The notes under the pieces were generated by a model that did not search any database, was not told where the DNA came from, and saw only the letters and a list, made by a program, of their open reading frames with translations. The position numbers and the translations under genes are program-made. A stretch of 64,000 nucleotides of DNA from Paraburkholderia sp. BL10I2N1 (lineage in GTDB: Bacteria; Pseudomonadota; Gammaproteobacteria; Burkholderiales; Burkholderiaceae): the NCBI RefSeq assembly GCF_004361815.1, contig NZ_SNWA01000002.1:2170001-2234000 (forward strand). Reading direction: 5' to 3'. Below, piece by piece: positions 18,473 to 26,965 of the stretch. Position 1 is the first letter of the stretch, and each line of letters opens with the position of its first letter.

Positions 18473-20059
18473 ATGGGCCGTGTTGTCGAAGTTGTGCTGG
18501 ATATTCCCGTGTCGGTCGCGGACGAGGGGCTCGGCCAACGGGAGCGCGAAGGCGATGCTCAAACACCGGACCGGCTGGGTGCCGCGCTGATCCAGGCGCT
18601 CGACGCCCTGCCGCAAACCACACGCGCCCGCGCTGGTGAGGACCGCCTCGAAGTGTGCTGCTTCGACAACGGGCAGGCGATGTCGAATGCGGGCTGGCAG
18701 ATATCGATCGAAGATGCGCCCGAGGGACGGCAGTTCGTCGCGTCACGGGTTGAATCGTATTCGCCGGGTGTGACGATGCGCGACACGATGTACGAGACTT
18801 CGCTTGCCACGGCCGAACTCACCGACGCGGCTCTGGACGACGCGCCCGGGCCGCTCAAACATGCGCTGGCCCGCGCCGGCAATCTGGAAGCCGTTGCAAG
18901 GCTCGAATTCGACCGCACGCGCTGGCAATGGCGCGCTTCGGATGACGTGCCGATCGACATCGTGCTCGACTGCGTCGCTGGTCTACCGACGCCAACCCGT
19001 CTGTACGAACTGCGGGTGAGTGCGCCCTGGCCGGAACCCGGCGAGGCGGCCCAACCCCTGCTGGACGCACTCTTCGCCGCGGCGAGAGAGCTGGTCGGCA
19101 CGCTGCCTGCGTTTCCGGTCCTCCTGAGCGCAACGGAGCGGGCTTGCCGCAGCGAGCCCGAGCGGGCTGAAGAACCTGTGCGTGCAGCGCCGATCGATCT
19201 CGCCGACGTGGACACGCCGCATGAAGCCTTGAGGGCTATCGGGCACAACATTGCGCAGCACTGGTTTGGCAACGAGGCTGGCGTGCGCGACGCAGCCGTT
19301 CCTGAAAGCGTCCATCAAATGAGGGTTGCGCAACGCCGCCTGAAAACGGCGCTGACGATTTTTCCGCATTGGGTCGATGAGGCCTGGTCCACGCGCATTG
19401 CGCCTGACCTCACCTGGCTGGGCGGGCTGCTCGGCGAGGCGCGCGACCGGGACGTCTTCACCGATGCGACGTTGCCCGCGCTCGCCGCCGCCGACACTGA
19501 TCCCGAGCGCTGGGGCACTGTGTGCGACGCGGCATCCGCGCAGCGACTCGAAGCCCGCACTCGCGCACAGGAAGCGCTGCGTTCGCGTCGCTACGCGCAG
19601 CTTTCGCTGGCGTGGATGGAATGGCTGTCTGCGCTGGCATCGCGGGACACTCCGGCCGGCGTCAAGGCGCGCACGCTGCGCGGTTACGCCAGAAAGCGCG
19701 TGCGCAAGTACTACCGGCGCGTGGCGAGTGCGCCCAGGCTGACGACGCTCGATGACGCGACGCGTCATCGTGAACGCATCCAGGCCAAACGCCTGCGTTA
19801 CACGCTGGAATTCTTCGCACCCATTGTGTCGCACAAGACCCGCTCCGAGGTCGCAAAGACTGTGTCGCGGATCCAGACCGTCCTCGGCGAAGGCAACGAT
19901 GCGGTCGTCGCGCTGCGCTATCTCGAGCAACTCGACCTGAGCCCGTATCAACAGGGATTCACCCAGGGCTGGTCGGCTGCGACGCGGCTCTACACGGCAA
20001 GAGAGGGCGAGCGTCTGCTTCGTACGCTGAAGAAGCCGAAGATCGGCGGCGGCGAGTGA
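18473..20059 (+). CDS. CYTH-CHAD domain protein
   Basis: A 528-residue protein with a divergent N-terminal CYTH-like (triphosphate tunnel) domain to about residue 220 and a C-terminal CHAD domain from about 245. CHAD is recognised by VHQMRVAQRRLKTALTIF (conserved His and basic helix) and RIQAKRLRYTLEFFAPIV; its basic helices bind inorganic polyphosphate, and CHAD proteins have been found on polyphosphate or PHA granules. The CYTH part lacks the clear ExExK start seen in active triphosphatases, so catalysis is doubtful. The ATG at 18473 has a GGAG ribosome site. Confidence 0.85.
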   Translation: MGRVVEVVLDIPVSVADEGLGQREREGDAQTPDRLGAALIQALDALPQTTRARAGEDRLEVCCFDNGQAMSNAGWQISIEDAPEGRQFVASRVESYSPGVTMRDTMYETSLATAELTDAALDDAPGPLKHALARAGNLEAVARLEFDRTRWQWRASDDVPIDIVLDCVAGLPTPTRLYELRVSAPWPEPGEAAQPLLDALFAAARELVGTLPAFPVLLSATERACRSEPERAEEPVRAAPIDLADVDTPHEALRAIGHNIAQHWFGNEAGVRDAAVPESVHQMRVAQRRLKTALTIFPHWVDEAWSTRIAPDLTWLGGLLGEARDRDVFTDATLPALAAADTDPERWGTVCDAASAQRLEARTRAQEALRSRRYAQLSLAWMEWLSALASRDTPAGVKARTLRGYARKRVRKYYRRVASAPRLTTLDDATRHRERIQAKRLRYTLEFFAPIVSHKTRSEVAKTVSRIQTVLGEGNDAVVALRYLEQLDLSPYQQGFTQGWSAATRLYTAREGERLLRTLKKPKIGGGE

Positions 20060-20116
20060 CGGAGCGGCGTCGATATAACATTTGGCCTCTTTCCCTGCTC
20101 TCTTGATCCCACCACG

Positions 20117-20956
20117 ATGACCGGAAAAAAACCTTCCGACGATGCCGTTGGCGAACCGCTCGAACTCGGCGGTTCAGTGTGGTTTCAGGCCGGCGAGCAG
20201 ACGCTCGGCGGCGCGTCGCGTATCGCGCTGCTTGCGGCCATCCGCGAGACGGGGTCGATCACGGGGGCGGCGCGCGCGGTCGGCATGAGCTACAAGGCGG
20301 CATGGGACGCCGTCGACACGATGAACAACCTCGCGGGCGAGCCGCTCGTGGTGCGCGCAACAGGCGGCAAGGGCGGTGGCGGCACCACGCTCACGGCGCG
20401 CGCCGTGCGTCTGATCGACACGTTCCGCGCCGTGGAGCGCGAGCACCGCCGGTTTCTCGAGCGGGCCGGTGCCGCGATCGAAGGCTTCGCGAACGACTGG
20501 GAACTGATCGGGAGAATCGGCATGAAGACGAGCGCGCGCAACCAGCTATACGGCACGGTGTCGGCGATCACGCGCGGCGCCGTCAACGACGAAGTCTCGC
20601 TGGCTTTGCCAGGCGGTCAGACGGTGGTTGCCGTGCTCACGCACGAAAGTACCGAGGCGCTCGGTCTCGCCGTCGGCGCGGCGGCGTTTGCGCTCGTGAA
20701 GGCGTCGTGGGTCATGTTGATGGTCGATGACGGCGGCGCGTCGGTCAGGCTGTCTGCCCGCAACCAGTTGCGCGGCACCGTGGCGGCTCTCAAGCACGGG
20801 GCGGTGAATTCGGAAGTGTCGCTGGCACTGGACGGCGGCATCGTCGTGACTGCAGTGATCACGAACGAAAGCGTCGATGCGCTCGGTCTTGCCGACGGCA
20901 CGCCGGCGATTGCGGCGTTCAAGGCGTCAAGCGTGATTCTCGGTGTGAGCGACTGA
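20117..20956 (+). CDS. modE: Molybdate-responsive regulator ModE
   Basis: Senses cytoplasmic molybdate and represses modABC. The 279-residue protein has an N-terminal winged helix (ALLAAIRETGSITGAARAVG, SYKAAWDAVDTMNNL, residues 40-75) and two tandem molybdate-binding TOBE/Mop units, SARNQLYGTVSAITRGAVN at about 137 and SARNQLRGTVAALKHGAVN at about 214. This is the full-length two-Mop form. It is transcribed separately from modABC, which lies on the other strand, and a ModE-like dyad sits before modA. Confidence 0.95.
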   Translation: MTGKKPSDDAVGEPLELGGSVWFQAGEQTLGGASRIALLAAIRETGSITGAARAVGMSYKAAWDAVDTMNNLAGEPLVVRATGGKGGGGTTLTARAVRLIDTFRAVEREHRRFLERAGAAIEGFANDWELIGRIGMKTSARNQLYGTVSAITRGAVNDEVSLALPGGQTVVAVLTHESTEALGLAVGAAAFALVKASWVMLMVDDGGASVRLSARNQLRGTVAALKHGAVNSEVSLALDGGIVVTAVITNESVDALGLADGTPAIAAFKASSVILGVSD

Positions 20957-21029
20957 GAAAGCGCGGGGCGTCGTCGCATGCGACGAGGCTCAGCTGGCCG
21001 CGCTTCGCGCCGCGCAGATGCGCTCGTGT

Positions 21030-21731
21030 TCAGGACAAGCTGCGCACGTAGCCCGCGAAGGGCGTTTCCGGCTGAACCCGGCCGTCGATGATCTGCACGA
21101 CCTGGTCGCCAAATGCGGCGACGTCGTCGGGGTCGTGCGTGATCAGCAGCATCGGAATATCGAGCCGCGTCTGCAGATCCGACAGCTCGCGGCGCATGCG
21201 CTGGCGCAGCGCGTGGTCGAGCGCGGAAAACGGTTCATCCAGCAGCAGCAACTGAGGTTGCGCGACCAGCGCGCGAGCCAGCGCGACGCGCTGTTTCTGC
21301 CCGCCCGACAACTGTGGAGGGTGATTGCCCGCGACGCCGTGAAGATCAAGTGCGTTCAGCCAGTAGTCGACTTCCGGATGCCGGACCCTTGCCCGCGGAT
21401 TGAGCCACCCAGGATGCAGCCCGAACGCGATGTTCTGCCGGACGTTGAGATGCGGAAACAGCGCGTAGTCCTGAAACAGATAGGCGAACCTGCGCGACTG
21501 CGGCTTCAGGTCGACGCCGCGCGCGCTGTCGAAGAGCGGGGCGCCGTCGAGTGTGATCGTGCCTTCGTCGGGGTGCTGGAGGCCCGCGATCGCCTGCAGC
21601 GTCAGACTCTTGCCTGCGCCTGACGGACCGAACAGCACGACGCGCTGATTCGTCGTCGCGAACGAGACATCGAGTGTAAAACGCCGTTCGGCGCTGACGA
21701 AGGTCTTGCGGATGTCGACGGTGAGCGGCAT
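21030..21731 (-). CDS. modC: Molybdate ABC transporter ATPase ModC (short form)
   Basis: ATPase of the high-affinity molybdate importer. The 233 residues show Walker A (FGPSGAGKSLT), Q-loop (YLFQDYALFPHL), signature (LSGGQKQRVALARAL), Walker B (QLLLLDEPFSALD) and the switch His (LLITHDPDD). Most ModC proteins are about 350 residues because of a C-terminal Mop domain; that domain is absent here, so molybdate sensing must rest on ModE. Start codon lies one base past the modB stop, so the two are translated together. Confidence 0.93.
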   Translation of the reverse strand: MPLTVDIRKTFVSAERRFTLDVSFATTNQRVVLFGPSGAGKSLTLQAIAGLQHPDEGTITLDGAPLFDSARGVDLKPQSRRFAYLFQDYALFPHLNVRQNIAFGLHPGWLNPRARVRHPEVDYWLNALDLHGVAGNHPPQLSGGQKQRVALARALVAQPQLLLLDEPFSALDHALRQRMRRELSDLQTRLDIPMLLITHDPDDVAAFGDQVVQIIDGRVQPETPFAGYVRSLS

Positions 21732-21732
21732 G

Positions 21733-22407
21733 TCAGCGGGACGTTAGAAGCGAATGTTGCGGCACGAGCCGTCCCGCGGCGAGCAGGATCACCACGCAGG
21801 TCACCGACGTGACGAGCACGAGGAAATTGGCGGTGCTGTCGTCGCCGGCCTGCACGGCCGCGTAGACGGCCACTGAAAGCGTCTGCGTGCGTCCTGGCAG
21901 GTTGCCCGCGATCATCAGCGTCGCGCCGAATTCGCCGAGCGCGCGCGCGAACGCGAGCAGCGTGCCCGCGAGGATGCCGCGCGTGGCGAGCGGGAGTGTC
22001 ACGCGAAAGAAGATGGCCGTCTCGCTGACGCCAAGTGTGCGCGCAGCGCGTTCGAGTTGCGGGTCGACCGATTCGAACGCGGCGCGAGCCGATTTCAGCA
22101 CCAGCGGGAAAGCCACGACCGTCGACGCAATCACGGCGCCCTGCCAGGTGAACACGAGCTGGATGCCCAGACTGTCGAGCCAACCGCCGATTACACCACG
22201 CCGTCCCAGCAGCACGAGCAGGTAGTAGCCGAGCACGGTGGGCGGCATCACGAGCGGCAACGTCAGCAGCGAATCGACGACGTCGCGCGCGCCCGAGCGC
22301 CAGCGTGACAGCCCGAAGCCGACGGCAACGCCGAACACCAGATTCAGCGCAGTCGCCCAGCCGGCCACCTTGAGCGAGAGCAGGAGTGGAATCCAGGCCT
22401 GTTGCAT
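21733..22407 (-). CDS. modB: Molybdate ABC transporter permease ModB
   Basis: Inner-membrane channel of the molybdate importer, 224 residues from Met at 22407 with five to six membrane helices. The coupling motif that docks on the ATPase (RAAFESVDPQLERAARTLG) is around residues 118-136, and LPLATRGILAGTLLAFARALGEFGATLMIAG is the typical EAA-loop-to-helix stretch. A longer open frame exists upstream but overlaps modA in a different frame and is not hydrophobic, so 22407 is preferred. It lies between modA and modC in one operon. Confidence 0.93.
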   Translation of the reverse strand: MQQAWIPLLLSLKVAGWATALNLVFGVAVGFGLSRWRSGARDVVDSLLTLPLVMPPTVLGYYLLVLLGRRGVIGGWLDSLGIQLVFTWQGAVIASTVVAFPLVLKSARAAFESVDPQLERAARTLGVSETAIFFRVTLPLATRGILAGTLLAFARALGEFGATLMIAGNLPGRTQTLSVAVYAAVQAGDDSTANFLVLVTSVTCVVILLAAGRLVPQHSLLTSR

Positions 22408-22450
22408 CGTTGTCGGACTTCCTGTCGGGTGCGGTGGTGGGAGGCGCGGC

Positions 22451-23236
22451 CTAGTGGGCGGCGCCGGCCGGCTTGAAACCGTATTTCGCCAGCACCGCCT
22501 GGCCAGCCGGCGACACCACGAACGCAACGAATGCCTGGGCGTCCGCCGCGTGGTGGCTACCTTCGACCAGGGCAATCGGGTAGGTGACGGGAGTCTGCGT
22601 CGGCACGGTCAGCGCGACCTTGACGCGCTCGGGCATGACCGCAGCGTCGGTGCCAAATACAAAGCCGGCGTCCACTTCGCCGCGCGAAACGTAATCGAGG
22701 CTCTGGCGGACGTTCGCCGCGAGCACGCTCTTCGCGCTGACCGCATCCCATACGCCTGCTGCCCTGAGCGCACCTTCCGTATAGCGGCCGACCGGCACCG
22801 AAGCCGGGTCGCCGAAGGCAATGCGTTTCACGCCCGCATCCGTCAGGTCACGCAGCGACGCCGGTGCGAGGCGGCTGTCGGCCGGCACGATCAGCACGAG
22901 CGAATTGGCCGCGAAATCCTGCCGGGTCGAAGGCACGATCACCTTTTCGGCGGCAGCCTTGTCCATCGCCTTCTGGTCCGCCGACGCGAACACATCCGCC
23001 GGCGCGCCCTTCACGATCTGCTGCATCAGCACGTCGGATGCCCCGAAGTTCAGCAGAACCTTGGTGCCGGGATGCTGTGCCTCAAAGGCATCGCTGACCG
23101 ACTTGAACGCATTCGTGAGGCTGGCCGCCGCCGACACGATGAGTTCATCGGCGCGGGCATTCGTACAGATCGCAATGGAGAGGGCGCTGGCAGCGAGCAG
23201 CGCATGCTTCAGCGGACGACGGAAGGAGAGCGACAT
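22451..23236 (-). CDS. modA: Molybdate-binding periplasmic protein ModA
   Basis: Captures molybdate (and tungstate) for the ModBC importer. The 261-residue precursor has a signal peptide ending ARA at about residue 29, then LIVSAAASLTNAFKSV, whose Ser residues bind the oxyanion, FGASDVLMQQIVKGAPADVFASAD, and SVPVGRYTEGALRAAG. First gene of modABC, transcribed leftwards from a promoter overlapped by the ModE-like dyad at 23284-23307. Confidence 0.95.
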   Translation of the reverse strand: MSLSFRRPLKHALLAASALSIAICTNARADELIVSAAASLTNAFKSVSDAFEAQHPGTKVLLNFGASDVLMQQIVKGAPADVFASADQKAMDKAAAEKVIVPSTRQDFAANSLVLIVPADSRLAPASLRDLTDAGVKRIAFGDPASVPVGRYTEGALRAAGVWDAVSAKSVLAANVRQSLDYVSRGEVDAGFVFGTDAAVMPERVKVALTVPTQTPVTYPIALVEGSHHAADAQAFVAFVVSPAGQAVLAKYGFKPAGAAH

Positions 23237-23283
23237 GGGGTTTTGAGGTCCGGCGAGGCCGGCATAGGTGGCGGAACCGCTAT

Positions 23284-23307
23284 CGTAATATAGCCGCAGT
23301 TATAACG
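23284..23307 (-). promoter_or_regulatory. ModE-binding site before modABC
   Basis: Read on the minus strand, this 24-bp dyad has the half-sites CGTTATAAC and TATATTACG around six central bases, close to the known ModE operator (CGTTATA..TATAACG type). It lies 48-71 bases before the modA start, where a bound repressor would cover the promoter. Confidence 0.8.
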
Positions 23308-23348
23308 CTCGACAGGGTGAACACCCGGGCGCGTACAGATACGCGCAA

Positions 23349-24050
23349 TCAGACGTCGCTTGAGTGGGGAGCGGGCTGGAGTGTGTTGATGGTCTGCGAG
23401 AGCGGCGCGGCGGCCGGTCTATGGTGGCCGGCCTTCCAGCGTGCGCGGACGAACGGGTGATCGTGGCCCGAGACCTTGAGCGCAATATGGGTGACCCAGC
23501 GTTGTGTCGGCACGCGCACGTCATGCAGCGCGATGGACAGGGCCATCAGGCTCACGGCGACGGGCAACGCCGACAGCCGGCCCGGCTGTAGATGCCAGGC
23601 GGCGCGCACGAACACCAGCGCGGCCAGGGCGCCGATGATACACCCGGTGATCGCTTCAGCCGGCGAATGGGCTACGAGCACGACGCGCGACACCCCGACC
23701 ACCATGCCGGCGGCTATACCCAACAGCACCCCCCCGAGACGGATTGACGGCCGGGCAGACAGCAGCACCAGGAACAGCGCGACAGGGTAGACCGCCGTCG
23801 ACAGCATTGCGTGACCGCTGACGCCGGTGAAATCCAGCTCCCGTATCCCAACGCCCCAGCCGAGAAATGCCAGCTTCGTGACGGTAACCAGACCTATCGC
23901 CGCGCCAAGCGTCGCGAGCCAGAGTACAGCCATGCGCCACGTATAGCCGAGCGCCAGCCACAACGCGATGGCGATCGCGAGCGGCAGCGTCAGACCGGCG
24001 CCGCCAAGGCTGGTGATCGAATACCACAGGTGAGAAGGTAGAGCGGGCAT
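23349..24050 (-). CDS. PAP2-family membrane phosphatase
   Basis: Integral membrane lipid or pyrophosphate phosphatase. The 233-residue protein has about six hydrophobic segments and two of the PAP2 motifs: SGHAMLSTAVYPV (residues 78-90, catalytic His) and SRVVLVAHSPAEAITG (residues 120-135, nucleophile His). The usual first motif KxxxxxxRP is not evident (KLAFLGWGVGIRELDF), so activity could be altered. The last 45 residues are a soluble tail. It could act on undecaprenyl pyrophosphate or phosphatidic acid. Confidence 0.8.
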   Translation of the reverse strand: MPALPSHLWYSITSLGGAGLTLPLAIAIALWLALGYTWRMAVLWLATLGAAIGLVTVTKLAFLGWGVGIRELDFTGVSGHAMLSTAVYPVALFLVLLSARPSIRLGGVLLGIAAGMVVGVSRVVLVAHSPAEAITGCIIGALAALVFVRAAWHLQPGRLSALPVAVSLMALSIALHDVRVPTQRWVTHIALKVSGHDHPFVRARWKAGHHRPAAAPLSQTINTLQPAPHSSDV

Positions 24051-24355
24051 GGACAGAACGCGTCGCGACAGCCGGTGGCAAGCCGCAATGAAGACGATGT
24101 TGGATTAACGCGCACGCTGCCCGAAGGGCTGACACAACTATCAGATAGAAGCAATCAACGACCAGGCCACGCGTCGCGGCTTACTTACCAGTATAGAGTG
24201 ACTGAAGGGACAGTGGGCCGTGACGTGCTGTCCTATGCGGGTAGACCTACCTCCGCCGCGCGACCAGCGTCGCATCCAGATTGGTGTTATTGTGCATTGC
24301 ACAACTATCCGGCGATTTCTGGCCGGGAACGGTCCCCTTTTTGCGAGGTTATGGA
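24051..24355. other. Intergenic region with palindrome before the esterase gene
   Basis: About 300 bases without a supported gene between the divergent PAP2 phosphatase and the esterase. The main feature is the TTGTGCATTGCACAA palindrome (24290-24304). Confidence 0.5.
24290..24304. promoter_or_regulatory. Perfect palindrome TTGTGCA-T-TGCACAA
   Basis: Seven-base perfect arms with a one-base centre, 52-66 bases before the esterase start codon. Position and symmetry fit an operator. TGCA-rich sites are known for PHA-granule regulators of the PhaR type, and the downstream gene is of the PHB depolymerase superfamily, but the match to PhaR is my inference. Confidence 0.5.
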
Positions 24356-25516
24356 ATGGCAAAAAGTCTGACGAAACTATGGCTAGGTGGGCTCAAGCGC
24401 CTGTTTGCCGCCCAGACTGAACTAGCACGCGACACACTGAAACGCGCTGCAGCACGACCGGCGCGACCGGTTGCAAAACCCGCGGCCAAGTTGCGCTCGA
24501 AAACCAGGCGCGAAACGCCTCGTCCGGGCGCGCGCGAATCGCGCGTGCGTCCGCGCGCCGCGGCATGGGCGAGCGGCAACTGGGCTCGTTCGTTCCATTC
24601 GGCGCCTGCGGCGCCGGGGCGTCTCGTCAATCACCTGTCCTATGGTCTGTACGTCCCGTCGGGCCATGCGCTTGCCGGCATGCCGCTCGTCGTGATGCTG
24701 CACGGCTGCAAGCAGTCCATCGACGAATTCGCGGAAGGCACGCGGATGAATCTGCTGGCTGACCGCTACGGCTTCGCTGTCGTCTATCCGGAGCAGTCGA
24801 AGCACGTTCACGCTCATCGCTGCTGGCACTGGTACGACTTTAGCGACCGCGCGGGAGGTGCGGAGGCGCGGGCGGTCGTTTCCCTCGTCGATGCGCTCGT
24901 CGCCACCTATGAATTCGACGCCGGGCGGGTGTATCTGGCCGGTCTGTCTGCGGGTGCGGGACTGGCTTCGTTGCTGGCGGTTCACCATCCGAACCGGTTC
25001 GCGGCGGTCGCGCTGCACTCCGGACCGGCGTTTGGCGAGGCCCGCTCTGGCGTTGCCGGTATGGATGTGATGCGGCGAGGCACGCGCCACGAACCGGCGG
25101 CGCTGATCGACGCTGCCGTCGACGTGAGAAGCTATCCGGGCATGCCGGCAATCATCTTTCATGGCGACGCGGATCACGTCGTGTCGCCCGAGAACGCGGA
25201 GCAACTGGCCCTTCAATTCGCGCGCCTGAATGGGCTGGTCGATGCAGAAGGTGAGCGGCGCAGCGGCGAAGTTCGCGAAGAACGAAAGGCCGGCGTAGTG
25301 ACGCGCGACTACATCAAGGGGGGCCGGCGCATCGTGCGGCTGTGTCGTGTGCAGGGACTGGGCCACGAGTGGAGTGGCGGCGACGATGCAGTGCCGTTCC
25401 ACTCTTCGAAAGGGCCAGATGCCAGTGCGCGGGCCTGGGAATTCCTCCGGTATCAGCGGCGACTGGGCGCAGCCGAGCCGCTTGAGGTCGTGCCGGTGGC
25501 GGCGCGGCGGGCATAG
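24356..25516 (+). CDS. PHB depolymerase-family (LpqC-like) esterase
   Basis: Alpha/beta hydrolase of the PHB depolymerase/feruloyl esterase superfamily, 386 residues from Met at 24356 (ribosome site GAGG). An N-terminal basic Ala/Arg/Pro-rich stretch (about residues 20-75) precedes the catalytic domain: PLVVMLHGCKQSIDEFA (oxyanion hole), VYLAGLSAGAGLASLLA with the GLSAG nucleophile Ser, IIFHGDADHVVSPEN with the Asp, and GLGHEWSGG with the His. No signal peptide is seen, so an intracellular role, perhaps on PHA granules, is likelier than extracellular polymer attack. Confidence 0.87.
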   Translation: MAKSLTKLWLGGLKRLFAAQTELARDTLKRAAARPARPVAKPAAKLRSKTRRETPRPGARESRVRPRAAAWASGNWARSFHSAPAAPGRLVNHLSYGLYVPSGHALAGMPLVVMLHGCKQSIDEFAEGTRMNLLADRYGFAVVYPEQSKHVHAHRCWHWYDFSDRAGGAEARAVVSLVDALVATYEFDAGRVYLAGLSAGAGLASLLAVHHPNRFAAVALHSGPAFGEARSGVAGMDVMRRGTRHEPAALIDAAVDVRSYPGMPAIIFHGDADHVVSPENAEQLALQFARLNGLVDAEGERRSGEVREERKAGVVTRDYIKGGRRIVRLCRVQGLGHEWSGGDDAVPFHSSKGPDASARAWEFLRYQRRLGAAEPLEVVPVAARRA

Positions 25517-25569
25517 CGGGAAGCCTGTCGGAATGTTGCAACAGCAGGACTGAATGGGGCTGGAAAGTT

Positions 25570-25619
25570 ACTAGGGTTTTCCCTATAATAAGGGTTATCC
25601 ACTAGGTGAAACGCCTAGT
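25570..25619 (+). promoter_or_regulatory. Promoter with inverted repeat before DUF3563 gene
   Basis: An exact -10 box TATAAT lies at 25584-25589. Downstream of it ACTAGG (25601-25606) and CCTAGT (25614-25619) form a perfect 6-bp inverted repeat, and ACTAGG also occurs at 25570-25575. The repeat lies between promoter and ribosome site, so it could be an operator or an mRNA hairpin. Confidence 0.6.
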
Positions 25620-25641
25620 CACTCTATCCCGGAGGTTGATC

Positions 25642-25818
25642 ATGTACCTGCTGAGCCGCCTGTTCCTGTTTCTCACGAAATCCCCTGAGCAGATCGCCAA
25701 AGAGCGTAGCGACGCCTATCTGTCGGAAGCGACTGATCTGTACGATCTCGAATTCCGCATGCGCAAGCTGGATCGCGAAGCAAACGCGCTCCGCCCGGCG
25801 TGGATGAGCCAGCGCTAA
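25642..25818 (+). CDS. DUF3563 family small protein
   Basis: A 58-residue protein of a family common in Burkholderia and relatives, function unknown. The pattern SDAYLSEATDLYDLEFRMRKLDREA in the second half, with alternating acidic and basic residues, is the DUF3563 signature; the N-terminus MYLLSRLFLFLTK is hydrophobic and could touch the membrane. The start at 25642 follows a perfect GGAGG ribosome site; the frame continues upstream to 25606 but that would place the promoter repeat inside the gene. Confidence 0.85.
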   Translation: MYLLSRLFLFLTKSPEQIAKERSDAYLSEATDLYDLEFRMRKLDREANALRPAWMSQR

Positions 25819-25868
25819 GTCCACCTGGCTCGATACTGAGCAGCATCACGTAGTACCACAGCATCACG

Positions 25869-26300
25869 TCATTTACCGAAGCGGGCCAGTGTTCGTTGCC
25901 GCGCTTCGGCATGGTCGATGATCGGTGGCAGGTAGTTCCTTCCCAGCGTCCCCCCGAGTGTCGCCAGCTGCTCGGCGCCAGCCGATCATGGCGTGAATCC
26001 ATTTCGGTGGCACGTTGGCGAGTTGCACAGATAACGCTTGATGAAGTGTCCGTCGGCGTCGAATCGCCTTCAGCGGAAAGTCGGCGCTCCCTTCGTATCA
26101 TGCGGGAAACGCACCGTCGGCATGCTTGCCGGTCTCCCTCTGGATCGCGTCGAACTCGGGTTTGAATAGCGCGCCATCGGCCAGTCCAGGATGATGGTGC
26201 GGCACCATGAAGTAAAAATCCCGCCAGATCAGTTCCGAAAGCCACGTCGCCGCGCCAGTCCTGAGGCTTTTGAAAAGCGTTCCCGCGCTTCCAGCCATCG
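25869..26300 (-). pseudogene. Deoxyribodipyrimidine photolyase, decayed C-terminal fragments
   Basis: Pieces of a photolyase FAD-binding domain are readable on the minus strand in different frames. At 26298-26100 is AATWLSELIWRDFYFMVPHH followed by FKPEFDAIQRETGKHAD. Near 26090-25980 come FDADGHFIKRYL and, after a frame change, LANVPPKWIHA. At about 25930-25872, PPIIDHAEARQRTLARFGK then a stop, matching the C-terminal end of CPD photolyases. The central block of about 100 residues that should sit between the first and second piece is missing, and no N-terminal domain is found. It is a non-functional remnant with a deletion and frameshifts. Confidence 0.82.
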
Positions 26301-26404
26301 ACGCCGCCGGTCAGCGTTGCCTGCTCAGGCAATACGTACCGGCGTGTTGCGTGTCTGATGCGCGTCTACTACGCGTAACCGGCCGTCCCGTCCGTCCAGC
26401 AGCC

Positions 26405-26824
26405 TCAGGCGATCTGCAGGCGCACGGCTACGTTGTTGCGCGTGGCATTCGAGTAGGGGCAGACCTGATGAGCTGCATCGACGAGTTCACGAGCTGCTTC
26501 AGCCGAAAGACCCGGCAGTGAGACGCGCAGTTCGATGTCGAGTGCGAAGCCACCCTTGTCGTTCGGACCGACGCCGACGTTCCCCGTTACGGTCGTGTCA
26601 GCCGGAATCGCCTCCTTGCGCTGTCCGGCGACAAATTTCATTGCACTGAGAAAACACGCCGAATAGCCAGCTGCGAACAGCTGTTCCGGATTCGTGCCTT
26701 CTGCGCCGTTGCCGCCAAGTTCGCGCGGGGCAGCCAGTTTCACATCAAGTACCTTATCCGACGAAACCGCACGGCCATCACGCCCACCGGTGCTGGTTGC
26801 CGTTGCCGTGTAAAGAATGCTCAT
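26405..26824 (-). CDS. ohr: Organic hydroperoxide resistance protein Ohr
   Basis: Thiol peroxidase that reduces organic and lipid hydroperoxides. The 139-residue protein has the two reactive cysteines in their family contexts: GYSACFLSAMKF (Cys57) and HQVCPYSNATRNNV (Cys122). Length is normal. The ohrR regulator gene lies upstream on the same strand and a matching operator copy sits in the spacer, so oxidant induction through OhrR is expected. Confidence 0.96.
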   Translation of the reverse strand: MSILYTATATSTGGRDGRAVSSDKVLDVKLAAPRELGGNGAEGTNPEQLFAAGYSACFLSAMKFVAGQRKEAIPADTTVTGNVGVGPNDKGGFALDIELRVSLPGLSAEAARELVDAAHQVCPYSNATRNNVAVRLQIA

Positions 26825-26912
26825 GTTGCTGCTCCTTTTTCAGTAAATGCCACACTTGTGGCGGACGCCGTCGAATCGGCATGTCGTTAAGATAGTGCAC
26901 AAATCATTTGTG

Positions 26913-26930
26913 TGCAAATTAAATTGCGCA
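26913..26930 (-). promoter_or_regulatory. Candidate OhrR operator before ohr
   Basis: TGCAAATTAAATTGCGCA matches the copy before ohrR (27443-27459) at nearly every base outside the two-to-three-base centre. An adjoining perfect dyad, CACAAA-TCA-TTTGTG (26898-26912), makes this a double site in front of ohr. Confidence 0.7.
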
Positions 26931-26965
26931 TCGCGTCGATAGCCGGCGCTGCGCGGGTGTGATTT

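Noticed and set aside
25673..26332. 219-codon minus-strand frame near the photolyase remnant
   Set aside because: Only part is photolyase-like in another frame; the frame itself is a by-product of decay and reads into DUF3563.
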